A stretch of 64,000 nt of DNA from Ehrlichia canis str. Jake (lineage in GTDB: Bacteria > Pseudomonadota > Alphaproteobacteria > Rickettsiales > Anaplasmataceae), in the NCBI RefSeq assembly GCF_000012565.1, contig NC_007354.1, positions 1 to 64,000 of the forward strand. The letters are read 5' to 3'. The notes under the pieces were generated by a model. That model was not told the DNA's origin, did no database searches, and saw only the letters and a program-made list of their open reading frames with translations. Positions within the stretch are counted from its first letter, which is position 1. Each line of letters begins with the position of its first letter. Made by a program: the position numbers and the translations under genes. Positions 19,801-28,768 of the stretch are shown piece by piece.

Positions 19801-19830
19801 GATCACTAATATTTTGCTATATCTAAAATA

Positions 19831-22002
19831 CTATTCATTATGTTTTTTTGAGTCTTGATCGTCAGTGGTATCTTTGTTGTAGTTATTGTCATCATCTTTG
19901 TAGTCTATGTTATCATCATATTCTTCTTCATCTTCATAATCTATAATATTATCTTCTTCCTCTTCCTCATCGTCTAGATTATTGCTATTGTCATCTTCTT
20001 CTGGATTATCTTCTTCATACTCCTCATTACTATTGTTATTATCATCATAATCTATATCATCATATTCTTCATCATCATAATCTTCTTCTTCATCCATATA
20101 TTCATCTAAGTCTTCAAAATTAAAATCATCATCATCATCGTCATAATCTTCTTCTATGCTGCTGTACATTGCACCATCTTCCATATTGTTTTCAGTATTG
20201 TCAGATGTATTTTTAGGAAGATCGCTTTCAATACTTGGCATAGGTTCTTCGTTTTCTTTTGTTGCTGTTTTTGTTTTGTTGGGATCATAAGGCTCTTGAG
20301 TTGGAACAAAGGTACTCTTTAATAGTTTTTTTGTAAAATTTTTGTCTTCATAGTATTTTATTTTCTTTGATTTTATAGGATAAGTAGATTCTATTAAAAG
20401 TATTTGCTCATCTCTGGGTAACATTATTACTTCTTGAGGTAATAGTAAAGCTCTTTGTGTTTCTGATATATGTAATGAACGTGATGCAGGGTTCAAATCT
20501 AAAAATTTAGGTCTGTTTAAAGACTCTTGGTTAACAGTTTTATTTCCTATTAACTGTGATATTAAATTTGCAGTTTCTATATTATTTGCAGCAAAAGTTA
20601 TTCTATAAGTAGAGTTTGATAAGAATGAGTTCATTCCTGCTTCTTCATATATACCCTTAAGCTGTTCAGTATCTTGAATAATCAAAAATAGTCTAACTCT
20701 ATATCCACGGAAATATGCGATACCTGTTTGAAATTGCTCCATTTTTCCTAATGTTGGAAACTCATCCATTAAGAACAGTACACCATATGGTTCATCATCT
20801 GATGGTAAAGTTCTACATAAAAATTCTGTAGCTTGTTGATAAAATACCTGCATTAAAGGTCTAAGACGAGTTAAATTATCTGGTGTTAATCCAACATATA
20901 CTGTTACTTTTTTCCTTTTAAATTCTTGAATATTAAAATCACTTGATGCTGTTGCTGTATCTATTAATGGGTTTGCCCATAATTCTAAAGATGAGTTCAT
21001 AGTTGATACAACACCTGAGCGTTCTTTGTCTGCTTTTTGTAAAAATGCAGCTATATTCATGTATGCAACTGGGTGAATCTTTTTCCCTATTGTGTCTAGT
21101 ACTACTGCTAAGTTGTAGACTACGTCATCGCTGCGCATTGTTCTTACAACTTCTCCAAAGGATTTTACTTTTTCTGGTACTGCTAGTAAGTATAATACTA
21201 CTCCTACAAATAAACTACGTGCTTCGTTATACCAAAAATCTTGTTCAGGCATTATTAGATTGGCAATTTTTTGTACATCATCTACCATTTGTCCAGGCTT
21301 AGAGCTTATCCAATCTAATGGGTTGTAACAGTGACTTATACCGTCAGGTTGTGCTGGGTTCCACACGAAAACTTCTTGTCCCCTTTTTTTTCTCCACCCA
21401 CTTGTAAGATCATAGTTCTCTAATTTTATATCGTGTACTACTACAGAATCTTCCCAGAATAATAAGTTTGGTATTACAAAACCTACACCTTTTCCGGATC
21501 CAGTTGGTGCAAATAACAATGCATGTTGATATCCATCTGCAATGAGATATCCTCTCTTGTCTTTCCCTAATAATATTCCTTTTCTACTACGTAATCCTAT
21601 TTTGCGAATATCTTTTTCTGTTGCCCATCTTGAATCTCCATGCAGTGATTCTTTCTTCTTAAATGGCCTCCAATCGAATAATATATTTCTAAGGTTCCAT
21701 AATACTATGCTTAGAATACCTACTGGTGTACATAATGACGTTATTAGCTTAAGTAATAAAACTGCATCGTATGCAGAAGGGTTCTTCCACCAATGTTGTA
21801 CATAGTCAAAAATAGTTGGCCAAATTCTGTCTGGAAAATCACTCAAACTGGGATTTATAGCATTAAAATCTAGGTAATTTGGTCCCCAGACCATTAAGAT
21901 GAATAATACACCTGATAAATAAAAGCAAAATTCCAGTCCAAAAAATGCGCCTAAAACAAGGAATAAAATATTGCGTATGTGATTTGCACTTATACTATCC
22001 AT
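19831..22002 (-). CDS. virD4: Type IV secretion coupling protein VirD4
   Basis: Inner-membrane ATPase that recruits substrates to the VirB channel. The 723-residue protein has N-terminal membrane segments (about 10-38 and 85-105), Walker A APTGSGKGVG near 163-172, and Walker B LFLMDEFPTLGK near 405. TraG/VirD4 segments HYNPL-like CYNPLDWI and YFRGYRVRLFLIIQD are present. From about residue 612 to the end is an extremely acidic Asp/Glu/Asn/Tyr tail of about 110 residues. A tail of this size is unusual for the family and may help bind basic effector signals (inference). It is the last gene of the virB8-D4 operon. Confidence 0.95.
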   Translation of the reverse strand: MDSISANHIRNILFLVLGAFFGLEFCFYLSGVLFILMVWGPNYLDFNAINPSLSDFPDRIWPTIFDYVQHWWKNPSAYDAVLLLKLITSLCTPVGILSIVLWNLRNILFDWRPFKKKESLHGDSRWATEKDIRKIGLRSRKGILLGKDKRGYLIADGYQHALLFAPTGSGKGVGFVIPNLLFWEDSVVVHDIKLENYDLTSGWRKKRGQEVFVWNPAQPDGISHCYNPLDWISSKPGQMVDDVQKIANLIMPEQDFWYNEARSLFVGVVLYLLAVPEKVKSFGEVVRTMRSDDVVYNLAVVLDTIGKKIHPVAYMNIAAFLQKADKERSGVVSTMNSSLELWANPLIDTATASSDFNIQEFKRKKVTVYVGLTPDNLTRLRPLMQVFYQQATEFLCRTLPSDDEPYGVLFLMDEFPTLGKMEQFQTGIAYFRGYRVRLFLIIQDTEQLKGIYEEAGMNSFLSNSTYRITFAANNIETANLISQLIGNKTVNQESLNRPKFLDLNPASRSLHISETQRALLLPQEVIMLPRDEQILLIESTYPIKSKKIKYYEDKNFTKKLLKSTFVPTQEPYDPNKTKTATKENEEPMPSIESDLPKNTSDNTENNMEDGAMYSSIEEDYDDDDDDFNFEDLDEYMDEEEDYDDEEYDDIDYDDNNNSNEEYEEDNPEEDDNSNNLDDEEEEEDNIIDYEDEEEYDDNIDYKDDDNNYNKDTTDDQDSKKHNE

Positions 22003-22040
22003 AAAAACAACAATTTAATTATAAAGAATCTAAGTATCAT

Positions 22041-23039
22041 TTAACTATTTTTCTGTAAAGATTTAGTGAATAGTATTTCTGACACATATCTTACACCACC
22101 TGATGCTCTTTTTAATTGTATTACAATGTCTACTATATTAGTAATATAATTTATGATTTGATCTGGCGGTATACCAAGTCCTGCTTGCATAACCATTAAT
22201 TTTAATTGTTCCAATGCCATCATCGGTGTGTCTGCATGTAAAGTAGATATAGATCCAGGATGACCTGTATTGATTGCTCTTAAAAAGCTAAATGCTTCAG
22301 CTCCACGTAATTCTCCTACTATTATTCTATCTGGACGTAATCTCAAACATGCTTCTATTAAGTCTTGAGTGGTAACTTTAGCTCTACCTTGTCCTCCTTT
22401 TGATGAAATTAGATGTACTCTGTTTGGATGGTTACTTAGTACAATTTCTCTTGCATCTTCTACTGTAATTAGCCTTTCATCTTTGGGTATACTTCGTAGT
22501 GCTGCGTTAGTGAAAGTTGTTTTTCCTGTTGATGTACCACCGCTTATTATTATGTTTTTTTTGTTTATTACTGCACATTCTAGAAATTGTTTAATTTTTT
22601 TTTGTTTTAATAATTCATTTAATTCATTATCTATGGAGTTTTCTTTGGTTTCTGTAATAGCCTGATCAAATGCTCCCATTTTTTCATAGTCATCCAATGA
22701 AAGCTGCATAGCTGATGGCTTTCTGATTGACATAGCTACTGCAGTTGCTTCACAAGCTGGTGGGAAGACAATTTGTATACGATAACCATTAGGTAAAGTT
22801 GCAGATAGTAATGGATTTTCTTCACTTATCTTCTGTTCTGTAGCTTGTGCTATTAACCTTCCTAGTGCTTTTAAGTGTGACAAATTAAGAATTGGAATGG
22901 ATTCACATCGTATGTTCCCTCTATTTTCTACCCATACTTCACATGCTTGATTTATAGATACTTCGTTTACTCCATCTTCGTTAAAAATAGACTGCAATGG
23001 TTCAAGATACGTATCTAAAGCTGCATAACTTGTTGTCAT
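22041..23039 (-). CDS. virB11: Type IV secretion ATPase VirB11
   Basis: Hexameric cytoplasmic ATPase powering pilus assembly and substrate transfer. The 332-residue protein has Walker A SGGTSTGKTTF near 166-176, the Asp box RLITVEDAREI, LRLRPDRIIVGELRGAEAFSFL (Walker B region) and the His box NTGHPGSISTLHADT. Length is normal. It is 16 bases from virB10 and 38 from virD4, on one transcript. Confidence 0.96.
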   Translation of the reverse strand: MTTSYAALDTYLEPLQSIFNEDGVNEVSINQACEVWVENRGNIRCESIPILNLSHLKALGRLIAQATEQKISEENPLLSATLPNGYRIQIVFPPACEATAVAMSIRKPSAMQLSLDDYEKMGAFDQAITETKENSIDNELNELLKQKKIKQFLECAVINKKNIIISGGTSTGKTTFTNAALRSIPKDERLITVEDAREIVLSNHPNRVHLISSKGGQGRAKVTTQDLIEACLRLRPDRIIVGELRGAEAFSFLRAINTGHPGSISTLHADTPMMALEQLKLMVMQAGLGIPPDQIINYITNIVDIVIQLKRASGGVRYVSEILFTKSLQKNS

Positions 23040-23055
23040 ATAAACAAACCTTATA

Positions 23056-24393
23056 TTAATTTACAATATTTATTCCGCGTACTGCTGCTTTTGGAAATAC
23101 AATATCTTTATTAACAAATACTTTTAGCAAAGTACCTTGATCTACATATATTGTAGGGTTGTTATCTGAGTATCTCTTTATTATGTCTTTTATAGAATTT
23201 GAAAAATCATCTACTGCTTGAGATAGAATTTTTACAGGTAATGTAGTTTTTGTTTTGTCTTTATCCTTGTTCTTGTCCTTATCCTTATCTTTATCTTCAT
23301 CCTTAGTATCTTTGTCTTTGCTTTCTATAATAGGATGATCATTTATTTCAGGGATTTTTGATGTAGCATAGGCTGTTGCTATAGATACACCAGCTAGTAA
23401 TATTGTGGAAGTTAATATATTTCCTATTTTTGTGTTGACTACACCTGAAGCACCTTGTCTACCTAACTCATCAGTTCCATTGCCATCAAGTGAGATATCG
23501 ATACCGTGAGGTAAAATAACTCTATTCCAAGATATCTGCACTCTTGTTTTGCCTGGACCTGCATTAAAAGAATAATTTCCTATTAATCTAGATCCTTTTG
23601 GAATCATTACTATATTGCTTGCTTCAGCGTAAACGTCACGTGCTACTATTCCTCTTAATGTACCTTGTAAGTCTGAATTGATAGCAGTTTCTAGTACTAC
23701 ATCAATTATTTTTCCTTGTAGAATTGTTAATTCCAAATTGTTTACTTTTGTTGCTACAACATTTGGAGAGGATGTTGGTTGTAAAGAAATAATAGAATTA
23801 TTATTATTATTTATTACGTTTGAAATAGTTGATTCTTCTCCTTCAGCTCTAACTTCTTGTCCACCTGAAATTGCTAACATTGATGTAGCTCTTCTTTCTT
23901 TATCATAACCTGTTGTTGTAGGTGCAATAGGTGCAGCAATTTCTATTGTGTTTTGAGCAGGTAAAGGTATTTTTGGTAAAACGTCAGTTTCAGGTTTAGG
24001 CTGCGGTTGTACAGGCGGTTGCTTTTGCTTGACCTCTGGTATTTTTGGTATTTCTAGTACTTTAGGTTTTTCAACTGTTGGAATTGATGGTAAAGATGGT
24101 GATACTAGAGGTGGTAATTCTGGTAATTGTGGTGGAATATTGATAGCTGGAGATACCTCTTGTGCAGGTTGAGTAGATTCTTTTAACAATTTTTCTATAT
24201 CTACTTCTTCTGTTGATTGAGGTTTATTTAGATCATTTTCTGAATTTTTACCTATGAAGAAGTAGTAATAGGCAAAACCTAACCCAGCAAGAATTATTCC
24301 TATTATGATGAATTTTTTTCCTTTATTTACTCCAACAACATTTACACTCTCTTCAATCTCTGTGTATTGGTTATTTTGATTTTCTTCTGACAT
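23056..24393 (-). CDS. virB10: Type IV secretion channel protein VirB10
   Basis: Energy-sensing protein spanning both membranes in the T4SS core. The 445-residue protein has one N-terminal membrane helix (about 27-47, IIIGIILAGLGFAYYYFF), a Pro-rich periplasmic stretch (about 85-150), and the TrbI/VirB10 domain with LLQGKIIDVVLETAI-like LQGKIIDVVLETAINSDLQG, GSRLIGNYSF, QISWNRVILPHGIDISLDG and a C-terminal DQGTLLKVFVNKDIVFP. A Lys-Asp repeat of about 25 residues interrupts the domain near 345-372. Confidence 0.95.
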   Translation of the reverse strand: MSEENQNNQYTEIEESVNVVGVNKGKKFIIIGIILAGLGFAYYYFFIGKNSENDLNKPQSTEEVDIEKLLKESTQPAQEVSPAINIPPQLPELPPLVSPSLPSIPTVEKPKVLEIPKIPEVKQKQPPVQPQPKPETDVLPKIPLPAQNTIEIAAPIAPTTTGYDKERRATSMLAISGGQEVRAEGEESTISNVINNNNNSIISLQPTSSPNVVATKVNNLELTILQGKIIDVVLETAINSDLQGTLRGIVARDVYAEASNIVMIPKGSRLIGNYSFNAGPGKTRVQISWNRVILPHGIDISLDGNGTDELGRQGASGVVNTKIGNILTSTILLAGVSIATAYATSKIPEINDHPIIESKDKDTKDEDKDKDKDKNKDKDKTKTTLPVKILSQAVDDFSNSIKDIIKRYSDNNPTIYVDQGTLLKVFVNKDIVFPKAAVRGINIVN

Positions 24394-24414
24394 AGTGTAC
24401 CGTGATAAGTTTTG

Positions 24415-25242
24415 TTATAGTTTTTTGTTAGTTATTTTCACAGATTCATTCTTATACTCTAGATATAAGTTTTTATGTACACCCTTTATTATTACATAAT
24501 TATTTAGTAATAACATTTTACAAGGTACTTTTTCACCCAAGTTGTTATATATAAATACTTGGGGTATAATTTGATTATTGTTTGCAAACTTAAAATATGT
24601 AAGTTTGCCATCATCAAATAACTCCACAGGTAATTTTTTTTGATCTTCTAGCTTTGTATTTACAAGGTAGTTGTCGCTTGTAATGTTAGGTTTTATTACT
24701 ATGTGATTTTTTATCTTGTGTGAATTACTAAAAATAGAAATATCTGGAAGGTTTATTTTATTTAAATCAAAATCTTCTTCAGTTTTTGGATAATAAAACC
24801 GTACTATGTATGCTAGATCTCTTAGGTCAGAGTACTCTGCTTCAACATCTTTTTTATCATTGTTGGATTCACCTGCGCTACGGCATATCAGGTCAAAAGC
24901 ATAACTCCTACCCTTGCTTGTTTCTATTAACATATTTGTTTTTCCGTTTTTTTCTAATGGAATTATGAAGAGCTTGTTATCTACTGGCTTTACTTTCCAA
25001 CTTACGGTATCACCTATTGCTAACATTTTTATAGTTTCACCCTTTGAAAATTCAATATATGAGTGATATCCATAATTAAACACTACATTATATATTTCGT
25101 TATTACTGTATACAAAAGTTTTAATTCTACTATCTATTGTAACAGGGTTATCAGCTATGCTTATGGAGTGTGCATTGCCATGAAACATAATCATTATTAA
25201 AACTATTAATAATGTAGTGTAAATTTTATAGAAATTCATCAT
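24415..25242 (-). CDS. virB9: Type IV secretion protein VirB9
   Basis: Outer-membrane-associated core complex protein. The 275-residue protein has an N-terminal signal peptide (hydrophobic TLLIVLIMIMFHGNAHS, cleavage after about 26). The family pattern follows: DSRIKTFVYSNNEIYNV, GYHSYIEFSKGETIKMLAIGD near 62-82, WKVKPVDNKLFIIPLEKNGKTNMLI, and the C-terminal lipid-side domain with FDDGKLTYFKF, PQVFIYNNLGEK and YVIIKGVHKNLYLEY. It overlaps the end of virB8 by 17 bases, indicating translational coupling. Confidence 0.94.
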   Translation of the reverse strand: MMNFYKIYTTLLIVLIMIMFHGNAHSISIADNPVTIDSRIKTFVYSNNEIYNVVFNYGYHSYIEFSKGETIKMLAIGDTVSWKVKPVDNKLFIIPLEKNGKTNMLIETSKGRSYAFDLICRSAGESNNDKKDVEAEYSDLRDLAYIVRFYYPKTEEDFDLNKINLPDISIFSNSHKIKNHIVIKPNITSDNYLVNTKLEDQKKLPVELFDDGKLTYFKFANNNQIIPQVFIYNNLGEKVPCKMLLLNNYVIIKGVHKNLYLEYKNESVKITNKKL

Positions 25243-25939
25243 CTGCCCTATAGTAAGTTATTTGAAATCCTAAAGGATTAATTTGTCTTTCTTGTTCATT
25301 CATTTCAAGAGTTACGTATTGAAATGATAATGTAGCTATTCTGTCTCTTTTTATTGTACCATTTGGATGGTTGAATTCTAAAGAAAATCTTATTTGCACA
25401 TTTCCTGGACGCAAGTGCTGTAAAGATCTAATTTTTAGATATCCTGATGTTACATTTGCATATAAGTTCAAAGGACTTGCAGGATTGCTTAACCTTATCC
25501 AGTTACGAAATTCACTATATGTTGTTTGGTTGGAAAATAGACGAACTTTTGTATAGTAATTATATTGGAAATTATTAGGGTCAAAAAGTTCTCTAGATCT
25601 TACATATTCTATTATGAAGTAATTATTCAAAACTTCATCTGCTGAATATTGTTTAACTGATACAGGATTTACTAATGTTGTAATTCCTGATTTCTTTTCT
25701 ATTTCTACTACAAATGGCTCAATAGTCCTGCTTTTGCTTATATTAGAGATGACAAAAACACTAATTCCTACTGCACTTAGTGCCAGCACTGTGAAAAACA
25801 GTAGCATGTTCCTTTGTATGACAACTGAATTATACCGACTGACATGCCAACTATATGTTGTTTCTAAATTTGCCTTTAATGGTTTTTTATTATCACTTGT
25901 GTTGTTCTTTTTTTTAAATTTATTAAACATACGTATCAT
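25226..25939 (-). CDS. virB8: Type IV secretion protein VirB8
   Basis: Inner-membrane scaffold protein of the T4SS. The protein has one membrane helix near residues 46-68 (MLLFFTVLALSAVGISVFVI) and a periplasmic NTF2-like domain with EYVRSRELFDPNNFQYNYYTKVRLFSN and the C-terminal QERQINPLGFQITYYRAD (NPLG is a family hallmark). The frame opens at TTG 25942. ATG 25939 and ATG 25930 are both possible; AAGG at 25943-25946 sits 3 and 12 bases away respectively. It is the first gene of the operon and is preceded by a perfect 20-bp palindrome. Confidence 0.93.
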   Translation of the reverse strand: MIRMFNKFKKKNNTSDNKKPLKANLETTYSWHVSRYNSVVIQRNMLLFFTVLALSAVGISVFVISNISKSRTIEPFVVEIEKKSGITTLVNPVSVKQYSADEVLNNYFIIEYVRSRELFDPNNFQYNYYTKVRLFSNQTTYSEFRNWIRLSNPASPLNLYANVTSGYLKIRSLQHLRPGNVQIRFSLEFNHPNGTIKRDRIATLSFQYVTLEMNEQERQINPLGFQITYYRADDEFL

Positions 25940-25962
25940 CAACCTTATAGTTTTAAGCTATG

Positions 25963-25982
25963 TTAACAAAAATTTTTGTTAA
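25963..25982. promoter_or_regulatory. 20-bp perfect palindrome upstream of virB8
   Basis: TTAACAAAAATTTTTGTTAA is self-complementary over all 20 bases. It lies 24-52 bases from the virB8 start candidates. A TTGACC hexamer sits upstream on the minus strand (about 25989-25994). It is a plausible operator; the regulator EcxR is known to act on virB8-D4 in E. chaffeensis, but I do not know its binding site. Confidence 0.5.
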
Positions 25983-26022
25983 TTAGATGGTCAACAGAGA
26001 GTGTATAATTTATTTATTTACA

Positions 26023-27165
26023 TCAGATTAACATTAGTATGTAAAAATAGCATAAAAAGCACTTCCAGCTAACATGACCTAATCTTTTAGCTTTGGTATT
26101 GATATAATTAATATTATGTTGGTTTGTGTCAACAAAAATAGGTAATATTTTTGTAACTTGTATGTTATTTTTTTGAATTTCTGAAATTTTGTTTGGATTA
26201 TTTGTTAATAGCTGTAGTCTTGAGATTCCTAATTTCTGCAGTATTTTTATAGCTGGTGTGAATACCCTTTCATCATCTTCAAATCCAAAAAACCTGTTAG
26301 CATCTACAGTATCAAAGTTATGTTTGGTTTGTAATTGATATGTTCTTATTTTATTAGCTAATCCTATACCACGGCCATCTTGAGCTAAATATAGAATTAT
26401 TCCACCTTTATTTTCTGTCATTAGTTTTATAGCTGTATGCAATTGACAACGGCAATCGCATGATAAACTGTTAAGTAGATCACCAGTATAACATGATGAG
26501 TGGATTCTAACTATAGGGTTACTGTAGTCTGGATTTCCTATAATAATTGCATAGTGATCAAGTTCTCCAGTGTATGACCTGTAAACTTTTATTTTAGCAT
26601 TCGGACAATCTTTTAAAAATAATGGAGAACTACATACTTCTTGAATTTCATATTCTTCATTGTAGTTATCTATTATTTCTTGTTTGACTGGTGTTATATT
26701 ATTTTGAGAGCACCATTGTAGTATGTTAGCACTATTGATATCAATAACAATTGCTGAAGGTAATAACTTTGTTAATTTTATTATGGAAATAGCAGTTTTA
26801 TCTAGGGAATTTGTGCTGACAATTATGTCGTCAGCAGTAAGTGAACTTTTTTTATGGAATTCTTGGTCTATTAGTAAAGAAGATATGTATTCTAAATCAT
26901 GGTGTGTCTTAATTTTAATTCTAGAAAGACGATTTCCTGGTGATTGAAATATAAAGTTTAATCTGTTTCCAGTGACTAATATATTAATATCTTGAAATTT
27001 TTTTTTCAGAGCACTTAATAATTCATTGTTTGCTAGCTCGCTAGGAAAAATTAGTAAACTGTCGTTATTGTTATATAGTAGTATTGGGATGCCGCATCTA
27101 AGTTCGGCAATAGACTTTTCTGTAATATATTTGTTGGAACGAAAGCTGTTAAATAAATTTTCCAT
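26023..27165 (-). CDS. ribA: GTP cyclohydrolase II
   Basis: Opens GTP to the first riboflavin intermediate. The C-terminal half (about 190-365) carries the domain: HYAIIIGN, zinc ligands in SCYTGDLLNSLSCDCRCQL near 223-241, ILYLAQDGRGIGL, the FGFEDDERVFTPAIKIL segment and LLTNNPNKI. The N-terminal 185 residues are an extension of the kind seen in many alphaproteobacterial RibA proteins. They lack the dihydroxybutanone-phosphate synthase motifs, so I do not call a bifunctional RibBA. It lies upstream of virB8 on the same strand but 83 bases away. Confidence 0.9.
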   Translation of the reverse strand: MENLFNSFRSNKYITEKSIAELRCGIPILLYNNNDSLLIFPSELANNELLSALKKKFQDINILVTGNRLNFIFQSPGNRLSRIKIKTHHDLEYISSLLIDQEFHKKSSLTADDIIVSTNSLDKTAISIIKLTKLLPSAIVIDINSANILQWCSQNNITPVKQEIIDNYNEEYEIQEVCSSPLFLKDCPNAKIKVYRSYTGELDHYAIIIGNPDYSNPIVRIHSSCYTGDLLNSLSCDCRCQLHTAIKLMTENKGGIILYLAQDGRGIGLANKIRTYQLQTKHNFDTVDANRFFGFEDDERVFTPAIKILQKLGISRLQLLTNNPNKISEIQKNNIQVTKILPIFVDTNQHNINYINTKAKRLGHVSWKCFLCYFYILMLI

Positions 27166-27184
27166 ATTGTGCTCAAATATTACA

Positions 27185-27275
27185 TGGTGCGGTTGAGAAG
27201 ACTTGAACTTCCAAGGTCTTTATCAAACCACAGCGACCTCAACGCTGCGTGTCTACCGAATTCCACCACAACCGC
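27185..27275 (-). tRNA. tRNA-Leu (anticodon GAG)
   Basis: Type II tRNA with a long variable arm, minus strand. The acceptor GCGGTTG pairs with CAACCGC, the discriminator is A, and CCA is encoded at 27185-27187. The anticodon stem CAGCG/CGCTG encloses TTGAGGT, giving GAG (codons CTC and CTT). Confidence 0.95.
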
Positions 27276-27623
27276 GTCTTATAAAACCTTAATCCTAAAT
27301 AAATTCATTGTATATGTCAATGTTGCTTGTTAACTATTAAATTAATAACTTTCTTTGATTTTAAAAGAAATACTATACTTAATTGTAGTTGGAATTAAGT
27401 TTATTGTAAAATAATTTATTGCGATATAAGTTTACTATTGTTTTATAAGTAAAGTACTGTGATTTTTAATTTGAAGTGTTTAGTAAAGTTATATATTTTA
27501 AACAGTAAGTTTGCAATTTTTAGTAATTATTAACATTTATTGTACGAAACTATAGTTTTATATATTAACATGGCGTGAAAATTTTGCTTCTGTAAAATCA
27601 CTAGAGTATAATGTTACTAAATT
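27276..27623. other. AT-rich gap, no gene seen
   Basis: About 350 bases between tRNA-Leu and the TPR-methyltransferase. No frame, hairpin or repeat worth calling. Confidence 0.5.
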
Positions 27624-28694
27624 TTAAGTATCAATTTTTTTGGATTGAGCTACGAGAAGTACTCCTTCAACTTGTGATCCGTATATTTTACAATAACTGG
27701 AGTAACTGCATTCTAGTCCTGATTCTTCTATACATAATTTTATGTATTCATCTGAATGACAGAAAAAATCTCCTTCATTAATGAATTGAAAACCTGAACC
27801 TTGTTTTCTTCTTGTAAGCCCAATGATAATACCATTTGTATCTAACATTGTTTTCAAAAGTTTAAAGATTGGATTTAAGCTACCAATATACTGTAGTACT
27901 TCAGTTAAAATGATAACATCATATTTCTTTTTGTCTTGATTTTTCTTAAGGAAATCAGCAATGCTTATATGTATTAACTCATTGTAAGCCTGTTTTCCAT
28001 TTACAAAACAACCTCTTGCTATGTTTATCATTTTATTTGATAGGTCAATGCCTGTTATATAATTGCCTATGCTTTTCATTTTTAAAAATTGGCCACATAT
28101 ACCTGTGCCACATCCGAGATCTAAGATATTTAAATATGGAGATTTATCACCAAAGAAGTTTATTATTAAGGATTTTACATACTCATGAGCTTTATATTGT
28201 TTTGCTATGAGCCAGTGTTCTACAAAATGTTCACTAGTGTAATCAAAGTATTGCTTTATGATATTTTCAGGTACATATACAATACTTGTTGGGTTTGTTA
28301 TTTTGTTTAAGTAATATAGAGCTTCTGCATAATTATTATCTAGTTCTATTGCACGCGTAAGGTTTTGTTTTGCTTTATTTATGTTTTGTAAAGCAAAATA
28401 ACACCTTCCAAGGTTATAATATGCTATTGGTAATTTAGGCTTAAAAATACTGATAAGACGGAATCTAAATTTTGCGTCTGATATGTTTCCTTTATAAAAG
28501 TGATATAAACCAAGGTCAATATTAGTTTCAAGTAGGTTTTTTAATTTTTTTTGTAATAAGATAGTTTCTTTTTTCATACAAATGATTTTGTTATTTATGA
28601 GTTGAAGAAGATCTTGCAGCTTTGGTATTGCTTTATTAATACTTGATATTAAAGACGATACATTACATTTTGTTATGAAGAAATTACTTTTCAT
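27624..28694 (-). CDS. TPR-containing SAM-dependent methyltransferase
   Basis: 356-residue fusion. Residues about 58-125 contain two tetratricopeptide repeats (YHFYKGNISDAKFRFRLI, YNLGRCYFALQNINKAKQNL and AIELDNNYAEALYYL). A class I methyltransferase domain follows, with LNILDLGCGTGICGQFL near 190-206, GIDLSNKMINIA, YDVIILTEVLQYIGSLNPIFKLL and NGIIIGLTRRK. This layout resembles predicted TPR methyltransferases of alphaproteobacteria. The substrate is unknown. It is followed downstream by no gene on the same strand until ribA. Confidence 0.8.
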   Translation of the reverse strand: MKSNFFITKCNVSSLISSINKAIPKLQDLLQLINNKIICMKKETILLQKKLKNLLETNIDLGLYHFYKGNISDAKFRFRLISIFKPKLPIAYYNLGRCYFALQNINKAKQNLTRAIELDNNYAEALYYLNKITNPTSIVYVPENIIKQYFDYTSEHFVEHWLIAKQYKAHEYVKSLIINFFGDKSPYLNILDLGCGTGICGQFLKMKSIGNYITGIDLSNKMINIARGCFVNGKQAYNELIHISIADFLKKNQDKKKYDVIILTEVLQYIGSLNPIFKLLKTMLDTNGIIIGLTRRKQGSGFQFINEGDFFCHSDEYIKLCIEESGLECSYSSYCKIYGSQVEGVLLVAQSKKIDT

Positions 28695-28768
28695 ACTCCA
28701 CTCGTCAAATTTTGATTTGATACTAATATAGCATAAATATGTTATAATGAATAAACATAAACATATTG

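Larger units (their letters stand above)
19402..19830. other. Gap between the antigen gene and virD4
   Basis: Holds the antigen terminator (19438-19478) and a second hairpin (19752-19800) flanked by the 10-bp direct repeat GATCACTAAT. No reading frame is supported. Confidence 0.6.

Noticed and set aside
26023-27165. Bifunctional RibBA
   Set aside because: The N-terminal half lacks the acidic and His motifs of dihydroxybutanone-phosphate synthase, so only GTP cyclohydrolase II is called.
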